A DNA stretch of 20,719 nucleotides from Planctomycetaceae bacterium (lineage in GTDB: Bacteria > Planctomycetota > Planctomycetia > Pirellulales > Lacipirellulaceae). Below the pieces are notes generated by a model that was not told the DNA's origin, made no database searches, and saw only the letters and a program-made list of their open reading frames with translations. The stretch lies in NCBI GenBank assembly GCA_002713555.1, contig PATG01000062.1:1-20719 (forward strand). The letters are read 5' to 3'. This document shows positions 16,701 through 20,719 of the stretch, piece after piece (the first letter of the stretch is position 1; every line of letters starts with the position of its first letter). The position numbers and the translations under genes were made by a program.

Positions 16701-16961
16701 CATGGTACCGACGAAGAGAGAATAGCTTCTGCGTTCCTTGCATTTACCGGTAGAAAGCCAGATAATATAGAGCAGGACTTGCTTGTTCGTCTCCTTAATG
16801 AAGAACGCGTGTACTACAGTTCCAATCGTACTGAAGCTTCACAATTAGTCCAATTTGGCGATTTAGAATGGGAACGCGATGTGTCTGAAGTGGAAGCCGC
16901 GGCAATGACCGTCGTTTGTCAAGTCATTCTGAACCTTGATGTCACCGTGTGGAAGCGCTAG
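13794..16961 (+). CDS. Planctomycete cytochrome (PSCyt1) protein with DUF1549, LamG-like and DUF1553 domains
   Basis: Large secreted planctomycete protein, 1055 residues from ATG 13794-13796 (an in-frame TTG at 13788 adds two). A signal peptide covers about residues 1-28. The PSCyt1 c-type haem motif is CYFCH (Cys47, Cys50, His51). DUF1549 spans about 145-360 and contains LRRVTFDLTGLPP, LDSARYADSYGY and a second CxxCH (ECARCHDHKYDP, near 328-338). A short Ala/Gln-rich coiled segment (about 378-412) leads to a LamG/concanavalin-like beta-sandwich (about 470-650, WDLTIEN, LKLFLNGELL, DDVQFYKRAL). DUF1553 (about 740-1010) includes HPLTSRVIVNRLW and SHTNTPLQALVLLND. The LamG part suggests carbohydrate binding. 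The gene lies 3 bp before its DUF1501 partner. The haem motifs imply electron transfer outside the cytoplasm; the exact reaction is unknown. Confidence 0.93.
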   Translation: MKSIRFMLNSNCYYAVLFVTCSWTLVVAADQKISFNRDIRPILSDKCYFCHGPDPAERQADLRLDTSDGPVEVIESGELLRRINSNDPDEIMPPPRSKLSLSVSEKRLLKSWIEDGARFEQHWAFQELSDTVQLPAVRNASWPRQPLDRFVLAKLEHEGLQPTVEAAPLRWLRRVTFDLTGLPPKLPELEAFEKAILSDRDAAYEQVVERLLGSDAYGEHMAAAWLDSARYADSYGYQSDKLNTQWPYRDWVVKAFNQNLPYDKFLTWQLAGDLLANPTRDQRMATAFNRLHRLNNEGGAVFEEWRLEGVADRVHTFGTAVLGLTLECARCHDHKYDPISTRDYYSLSAFFNSIDEYGLYDDTVKVPSPTMLLPTQAQTSELQTAQSELAAATTAYQNALASAAARVSEWQKVNSGQALQIPDLVTALDFDQPFNESKSTSYFPTTDNLQKTADLQLATVEQSKVPRLEPARGKRRALRLDGERGMAIKGVEPVDRWTPFSLVVTLQETSRSPLRSVVAHHTRGTDAGYNGWDLTIENGFVESRMYRVWPGNGMGVRSLKPIPTGQWQQLAATFDGSSTAAGLKLFLNGELLETEILRDRIVKSANGTGNYGGTLVIGQRFRSRGFTGGLIDDVQFYKRALATTELRHLALGEPLQLTPEYFASAIDPICRSAYKELLAAKKTLVMAEESIHEIPIMEEMPQPRPAHILARGEYDAPTSNQTLVMRDTFEAIPPQFPEDVPRNRLGLAQWATHPQHPLTSRVIVNRLWQNFYGAGLVRTPENFGLQGDLPTHLQLLDWLARDLIENGWDIKRFCRNLVLSATYRQDSTVTQQLQALDPENRLLARGPSSRLAAEQIRDLALTASGLLNHKQGGPPVSPYQAGGDLWRESNTMSPPYQQSVGKALYRRSLYSVWKRTAPLPNMMAFDATSREVCTVKRSHTNTPLQALVLLNDVQFVEAARELAGKVIFNHGTDEERIASAFLAFTGRKPDNIEQDLLVRLLNEERVYYSSNRTEASQLVQFGDLEWERDVSEVEAAAMTVVCQVILNLDVTVWKR

Positions 16962-16964
16962 AAG

Positions 16965-18395
16965 ATGTTACGAAAACCTCACGATACATCCAATGGCCCG
17001 TTGTCGGTTAACCGGCGTCACTTTTTCAAGTCAGGTGCAACCGGGATCGGTGTTCTGGCATTATCCCACCTGATGGGCGAATCGTCCCCCGCCATGATGG
17101 ATCTGAATTTTGCGCCAAAAGCTAAGCGGATTATCTATCTGTTTCAGTCCGGCGCGCCGGCACAGCAAGACTTGTTCGACTACAAGCCCCTCCTGAGAGA
17201 GTTGAATGGTGAGGAGTTGCCATCTGAAGTTCGGGGGGAGCAGCGTCTGACCGGTATGTCGGTCAATCAGAGTTCCCTCCCATTGGCAGGCTCCCTATTC
17301 GAGTTCCAGCAATGGGGTGATTCCGGCGCGTGGTTGAGCGACCAGTTGCCTTACCATCGCAGGATTGTAGACGATATTTGTTTTATCAGGTCCATGCATA
17401 CCGAGGCAATAAACCATGATCCTGCCATCACTTTCTTCCAGACAGGCTCACAGATTGCCGGCAGACCATCGCTCGGGGCATGGTTGATGTATGGGCTGGG
17501 GTCTGAAAATGCTAATTTGCCCGGCTTTATCGTGCTAACGTCCGCTGGCAAGGGTGGGCAACCGCTTTATGCCAGGCTGTGGGGCTCGGGGTTTCTCGAT
17601 TCAAAGTATCAAGGTGTGCGTTTTCGAGCAGGAAAAGACTCCGTTTTGTATCTCACGAATCCCGACGGTGTATGCAGCTCACGGCGTCGCGCACAGCTGG
17701 ATACTATCAACGAGTTGAATCGACACCAGTTTGATAATGAACTTGACCCCGAGATTGAGTCACGGATTGCACAATATGAGATGGCGTTTCGAATGCAGAC
17801 GAGTGTTCCTGAGGCCACTGATCTTTCCAGTGAACCCGAGTCGGCTTTCAAGCTTTATGGAGATGATGCAAGGACTCCCGGCACCTTTGCGGCCAACTGT
17901 TTATTGGCTCGTCGGCTTGCCGAGCGAAATGTGCGGTTTATCCAACTTTATCACCAGGGTTGGGATCAACATGCCAATTTACCGACAGAAATTGCCAAGC
18001 AAGCAAAAGAGACGGATCAGGCTTCGGCGGCATTGGTGCAGGATCTCAAACAGCGCGGGTTGTTAGAAGATACACTCGTGATCTGGGGTGGTGAATTTGG
18101 CCGCACGTCGTATTCTCAAGGCCTGCTAACCGAGAACAACTTCGGACGGGACCATCATCCGAGGTGCTTCACCATCTGGATGGCTGGTGGGGGAATTAAG
18201 CCGGGAACTACTTATGGTGCCACGGACGATTTCAGTTACAACATCGTCGAGGATGGGGTACATGTCCACGACCTCAACGCCACTATCCTGCACTTGATGG
18301 GGATTGACCACGAACGGCTTACATTCAAATACCAGGGACGCCGGTATCGATTGACCGACGTTCATGGTCATGTGGTCAGCGGGATTATCGCCTAA
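16965..18395 (+). CDS. DUF1501 protein, Tat-exported, sulfatase-like fold
   Basis: Partner of the upstream PSCyt1 protein; the two are very often paired in Planctomycetes. Length is 476 residues. The twin-arginine signal is NRRHFFKSG (Arg17-Arg18), followed by a hydrophobic segment (IGVLALSHLMG), so it is exported folded. DUF1501 motifs include FQSGAPAQQDLFDYKP near residue 60, SMHTEAINHDPA, GRPSLGAWLMYGLGSEN, QLYHQGWDQH, WGGEFGRTSYSQG and GRDHHPRCFTIWMAGGG. The final GRDHHP and HDLNATILHLMGIDH are typical of the C-terminal region. The fold relates to alkaline phosphatase and sulfatase, and His and Asp residues in these motifs could bind metal. Its activity is not established. ATG 16965-16967 lies three bases after the previous stop, so translation is probably coupled. 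Confidence 0.93.
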   Translation: MLRKPHDTSNGPLSVNRRHFFKSGATGIGVLALSHLMGESSPAMMDLNFAPKAKRIIYLFQSGAPAQQDLFDYKPLLRELNGEELPSEVRGEQRLTGMSVNQSSLPLAGSLFEFQQWGDSGAWLSDQLPYHRRIVDDICFIRSMHTEAINHDPAITFFQTGSQIAGRPSLGAWLMYGLGSENANLPGFIVLTSAGKGGQPLYARLWGSGFLDSKYQGVRFRAGKDSVLYLTNPDGVCSSRRRAQLDTINELNRHQFDNELDPEIESRIAQYEMAFRMQTSVPEATDLSSEPESAFKLYGDDARTPGTFAANCLLARRLAERNVRFIQLYHQGWDQHANLPTEIAKQAKETDQASAALVQDLKQRGLLEDTLVIWGGEFGRTSYSQGLLTENNFGRDHHPRCFTIWMAGGGIKPGTTYGATDDFSYNIVEDGVHVHDLNATILHLMGIDHERLTFKYQGRRYRLTDVHGHVVSGIIA

Positions 18396-18496
18396 TATGG
18401 CTTTCCTACAGAAAGGACATCACTCCCCCATGCCACCCAGAATACTTCCTCAATCAGATCGCCGGAAACTCTAGTTTCGACAAGGTTTAGAACAAG
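18396..18496. other. Spacer between DUF1501 gene and tRNA
   Basis: About 100 bp with no gene and no clear terminator for the DUF1501 gene. Confidence 0.4.
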
Positions 18497-18570
18497 CACG
18501 CCCGGGAGGACTCGAACCTCCAACCCCTGGTTCCGAAGACCAGTGCTCTATCCAATTGAGCTACGGACGC
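18497..18570 (-). tRNA. tRNA-Arg, anticodon UCG
   Basis: A complete 74-nt cloverleaf on the minus strand. The acceptor GCGTCCG pairs with CGGGCGT, including two G-U pairs. The D arm is GCTC-loop-GAGC. The anticodon stem CTGGT/ACCAG carries the loop CTTCGGA, so positions 34-36 are TCG, reading arginine CGN codons and mainly CGA. The T arm is GGAGG-TTCGAGT-CCTCC with a five-base variable loop. The discriminator is G and CCA is not encoded. Confidence 0.93.
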
Positions 18571-18675
18571 GTAGTGTTTGGTGTGGGGGTGCTGTGAGCA
18601 TAAGGGGTGGGAGGAGTTTCGTCGAGTGTCTTGCTTTTGCTACGGGCTCTTTATGCGGGTTCTTACTGCGAGTTT

Positions 18676-18849
18676 TCAGGCCATGACGTCCATTAGTTTT
18701 AAGAGGCCCATGACGACGCCCATGAAGACTGCGATCCAAAGGCCGAAGCGGACTGCGTGTTGGAGTATGACGTTGAGCTCTTCGTGACGTGTGGCGGCGC
18801 AGACCAGGCTGACGCTGACGATCAGTGGCAGGGCGTACCATAAATTCAT
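18676..18849 (-). CDS. Small two-helix membrane protein, planctomycete type
   Basis: A 57-residue protein starting MNLWYALPLIVSVSLVCAAT. It has two predicted membrane helices (about 3-20 and 34-54) joined by a charged loop with RHEELNVILQHAVR. I recall very similar short proteins in other planctomycetes, where they are uncharacterised. ATG 18847-18849 fits that N-terminus; an in-frame ATG at 18897 adds 16 residues and is less likely. Neither has a good Shine-Dalgarno sequence. The tRNA follows 105 bp downstream on the same strand. Its small size and simple helices could suit a membrane complex subunit, but no function can be given. Confidence 0.7.
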   Translation of the reverse strand: MNLWYALPLIVSVSLVCAATRHEELNVILQHAVRFGLWIAVFMGVVMGLLKLMDVMA

Positions 18850-18948
18850 GCTCGCTAAGAGCGGCAAGTATTGCATCGATAGCTGGGAAAGGAACAAGGT
18901 TTTTTGACCTGCGGGTTGGTGTGGAGTGGCTGTCGTGTTGCGACTTGC

Positions 18949-19010
18949 TAAGAGCCTATCCCAAATCCCCCTCCCCCGAAAAAGGGGGAGGGGTTAGGGA
19001 TAGGCTCTTA
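18949..19010. repeat. 62-bp palindrome with G/C-run core
   Basis: TAAGAGCCTATCCC (18949-18962) and GGGATAGGCTCTTA (18997-19010) form a perfect 14-bp outer stem. Inside, CCCCTCCCCC (18968-18977) pairs with GGGGGAGGGG (18984-18993) around GAAAAA, with a small asymmetric bulge between the stems. The result is a nearly continuous hairpin. No T-run follows on either strand, so it is more like a mobile palindromic (REP/MITE-type) unit than an intrinsic terminator. It lies between two minus-strand genes. Confidence 0.8.
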
Positions 19011-19129
19011 GTTGAGGATGTTATTGCGAAGGTTGCTGGGATGTTGTTTTCTTATGGATGTTCTTGTTCATCCCCCCTGCCCTTAGCTTGCTTTTGGTAA
19101 CGTGAGGCAGATGATCTGGGATCCGGTTT

Positions 19130-19804
19130 TCAGGTGCCCTTCTTTTTTTCTTTTGTGTCGTCGGAGTCTTTTTCCTTGTTGTTTGGAACAATGATCAAGG
19201 GGCCAGCGGCGGCGTCGCAGATGACCAGGATGTTCAGCAGCCCTGCTACAACGGTGTACACCGTGCCTAGCTCGAAATAAGGATGGTGATCAACGATGTC
19301 TCTGGCGAGTTCGTTGGGCTGAAGGGATTTGTTCCCAGAATCGTCTTTCCAAGGTGTCAGGTCCGGGCCAGGGGGTGCCATGAATCCTGTGTAGGCTTTT
19401 TCGGATTGCCTGCCATTTAACCTGCGGCGCTGATGGACTTCTAAGGCCCGCTCGCGCTGCCAGAGCATGGGGGTGGCGGGCAGTCCTACGCCGAGTTGGC
19501 ATAAGTACTGCCAGCGGTATTGTTGCTCCCAGGGCACGGCGGCATAGACGACTTTGCTGTTGCTGATATACATGCCGTACACGAAGGTGCCCAGGATGCA
19601 GATGAAGAATAGGAGTCCCTTGCCAATGCGTCCCTGGTAAATGTGGCCCAGACCAGGTAACGCCCAAGCGAGTACCGCTGCCATCCATGGATTGCGTAGT
19701 TCGATCTCGATCAATTCTGGTTGTGCGTCAGCCATTTCACCAGAGTTGAGAGTGCCATCATGAGTGGCAGGGACACGTGAAGCTGGGATTTTAATAGAGA
19801 CCAT
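19130..19804 (-). CDS. Three-helix membrane protein (DUF6677-like), with possible -1 frame extension
   Basis: A 224-residue membrane protein. RNPWMAAVLAWALPGLGHIYQGRIGKG-like sequence (37-63) is the TM2/DUF6677-type start: an amphipathic entry, a helix with PGLGHIYQG, then a second helix (about 62-80). A soluble middle part contains QYLCQLGVGLPATP and FMAPPGPD. A third helix (about 182-205) follows PYFELGTVYTVVAGLLN. The tail is lysine-rich. The family name is from memory. ATG 19802-19804 and ATG 19733-19735 (MADAQPELIEIEL) are both possible; neither has a strong Shine-Dalgarno sequence. Near the end GAA AAA AAG (19142-19150) contains the slippery heptamer A AAA AAG. A -1 shift there replaces the last residues with EGH LKTGSQIICLTLPKAS, ending at TAA 19083-19085. 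The kinase terminator at 19934-19972 separates it from the upstream gene. Confidence 0.75.
   Translation of the reverse strand: MVSIKIPASRVPATHDGTLNSGEMADAQPELIEIELRNPWMAAVLAWALPGLGHIYQGRIGKGLLFFICILGTFVYGMYISNSKVVYAAVPWEQQYRWQYLCQLGVGLPATPMLWQRERALEVHQRRRLNGRQSEKAYTGFMAPPGPDLTPWKDDSGNKSLQPNELARDIVDHHPYFELGTVYTVVAGLLNILVICDAAAGPLIIVPNNKEKDSDDTKEKKKGT
19142..19148 (-). other. Slippery heptamer A AAA AAG near the end of the membrane-protein gene
   Basis: The coding phase is GAA AAA AAG, so A AAA AAG is in the exact phase needed for tandem -1 slippage (the dnaX-type site). It lies four codons before the TGA. The -1 frame stays open for 19 codons. No strong downstream hairpin is seen. Confidence 0.4.
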
Positions 19805-20010
19805 AATGCGTGACTCAAGATTGAACGGGTGCTGTTCAGTTTAGGCCCAATGGGCCAAAAAACCCAGGGCAGTTGCCTCTTTAGGCCGCGAATAATCAGG
19901 CCTGGTATCTGGTATGGGTAAGCCGTGTGACGGAAAAAGGTTCTACGGGGGAGGCTATTCGTAATAGAACCTAAAGTCTTGGTAGATTTTTTCTGCCTCG
20001 ATAGGACCCA
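19805..20010. other. Intergenic region between kinase and membrane-protein genes
   Basis: Holds the kinase terminator (19934-19972), a small GGCCC-AAT-GGGCC hairpin (19844-19856) and an AGGCC/GGCCT inverted repeat. No gene or clear promoter is seen. Confidence 0.5.
19934..19972 (-). terminator. Rho-independent terminator of the kinase gene
   Basis: On the minus strand AGGTTCTA (19965-19972) pairs perfectly with TAGAACCT (19938-19945) across a 19-base loop, and TTTTT (19934-19938) follows directly. It begins 39 bases beyond the TAA (20011-20013) of the frame that carries the membrane anchor. Confidence 0.75.
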
Positions 20011-20719
20011 TTACATATAGATGGCCAAGATGGCCAGTATCAGGGCCAGCACGGCGGCCACGATACCCAGGCGTTGCCATTTGACGTGCCTGCGGAAGCG
20101 GGCCGTTTTGCCATCACGGAGGTGTGAAGTAAGATTTGGCCCGCGAGCTTCGATTTCGCTGTCGAGTTGAAGGTCACCGTCCGCGGGGGACGCTGTTTTT
20201 TTGCGGGCGTGTTTCCGCTCAGGATGGTTGTCAGATGACTGCTGACAACATGGGCATCTTGTGGTCGGTCGGCGGGCTTTTTTTCTAGAAGTTGGTCGAC
20301 CAGATCTGCCAAGGCTGCAGGGCAGTTGGCAACAAGTATGTCGAGTCGCGCTGGGACGGCTTCGAGATGTTGATCAAAAATCGTGGCAAAATCGGGACCT
20401 TCAAATGGCACATGGCCGGCAATCATTTCAAAGAGAATGCAGCCTAGGGCGTAGAGGTCGAGTCGTCCGTCGATATTCTCTTGTCCTGTGATTTGTTCGG
20501 GTGGCATGTAGCGCCAGGTGCCAACCGTTTGTCCCGAAGCGGTCAGTCGTGAGTTTTCGAGATCGCGTGCCAGGCCCAGGTCGCCGAGTTTGACCATGCC
20601 GTCCTGGGGGAGATAGAGATTGGATGGTTTTAAGTCGCGGTGCACACAACCCTGATCGTGGGCATGGGCCAGTGCCTGGCACACCTGCAGGGCCACTTCG
20701 GCGGCGTCGCGCAGGGTAA
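20011..20719 (-). CDS. Ser/Thr protein kinase, C-terminal part with membrane anchor in the -1 frame (partial)
   Basis: Eukaryotic-type (Hanks) kinase cut at its N-terminal side by the window end; the frame is open to 20719. Visible motifs are HRDLKPSN (catalytic loop Asp), KLGDLGLARD (DLG in place of DFG), VGTWRYMPPEQ (APE variant), DGRLDLYALGCILFEM and the late RP pair (KPADRPQDA). In frame it runs to TGA 20040-20042 with a low-complexity tail. In the -1 frame, entered at GCA AAA AAA CAG (20193-20204), a 61-residue tail reads through an acidic linker (DGDLQLDSEIEARGP) to one clean membrane helix (LGIVAAVLALILAILAIY) and TAA 20011-20013. This is the expected anchor for planctomycete kinases. 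The shift may be an indel in A7, an assembly error or true frameshifting. The kinase probably sits in the inner membrane with its catalytic domain inside; its targets are unknown. Confidence 0.8.
20178..20202 (-). promoter_or_regulatory. Candidate -1 frameshift signal: slippery A7 plus hairpin
   Basis: A AAA AAA (20196-20202) is in exact slippage phase. Three bases later CGTCC-CCCGC-GGACG (20178-20192) forms a 5-bp GC-rich stem with a 5-base loop. Slippery site plus adjacent hairpin is the layout of a programmed -1 signal, though the spacer is shorter than usual. The same site would also be prone to transcript slippage or sequencing error. Confidence 0.4.

Noticed and set aside
18548..18841. 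97-codon minus-strand frame over the tRNA and the small membrane-protein gene
   Set aside because: It is basic, Arg/Pro/His-rich, overlaps the tRNA and competes with a clear two-helix protein.
19844..19856. GGCCC-AAT-GGGCC hairpin as a terminator
   Set aside because: On the minus strand the T-run lies before the stem, and on the plus strand A bases follow. The stem is only five base pairs.
1..20719. CRISPR array, insertion sequence, phage or toxin-antitoxin system
   Set aside because: No regularly spaced repeats, transposase, integrase, Cas or toxin motifs were seen on either strand.

Overview
The window looks like chromosomal DNA from a planctomycete, probably a Pirellulales-type member. 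The clearest markers are a large secreted c-type cytochrome protein with DUF1549 and DUF1553 domains beside a Tat-exported DUF1501 protein, a pairing typical of Planctomycetes. Supporting signs are a Ser/Thr kinase with a membrane anchor, a very cysteine-rich small lipoprotein, and several small membrane proteins of planctomycete type. I see no phage genes, plasmid genes, transposases or CRISPR arrays. These assignments come from reading motifs, without any database search.

Layout. 355-5140 (minus strand): UDP-glucose 6-dehydrogenase, a radical SAM protein and an MsbA-type ABC exporter, separated by non-coding gaps. 5595-6065 (plus): a lipoprotein with 28 cysteines. A hairpin-rich convergent spacer (6066-6432) separates it from a minus-strand lipid operon at 6433-9478. 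In transcription order this encodes a FabZ-like dehydratase, a long acyl carrier protein, a second FabZ-like dehydratase and a FabF-type ketosynthase. A good promoter lies at 9535-9563. 9700-10848 (minus): a frameshifted small membrane protein and a two-helix membrane protein.

11159-13287 (plus): a sugar-acid operon with intact KDPG aldolase (eda) and KDG kinase (kdgK). A decayed 3' piece of a short-chain dehydrogenase lies before it. A piece that looks like the 5' end of an NADH:flavin oxidoreductase lies after it, running into an unidentified minus-strand fragment. The operon is therefore bounded by broken genes. Eda and KdgK together turn 2-keto-3-deoxygluconate into pyruvate and glyceraldehyde 3-phosphate. 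13794-18395 (plus): the PSCyt1/DUF1549/DUF1553 gene and its DUF1501 partner, 3 bases apart. 18497-20719 (minus): tRNA-Arg(UCG), a 57-residue membrane protein, a 62-bp palindrome, a three-helix membrane protein and the C-terminal part of a Ser/Thr kinase cut by the window edge.

The most notable pattern is that the kinase and the three-helix protein each carry a seven-A run in exact slippery phase (A AAA AAA and A AAA AAG), with a protein-like -1 frame behind it. In the kinase that frame encodes a clean membrane anchor. A third gene (9700-10088) is also split by a -1-type shift. Homopolymer errors in the assembly, fresh mutations, or real frameshifting or transcript slippage could each explain this. 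The sequence alone cannot decide between them.
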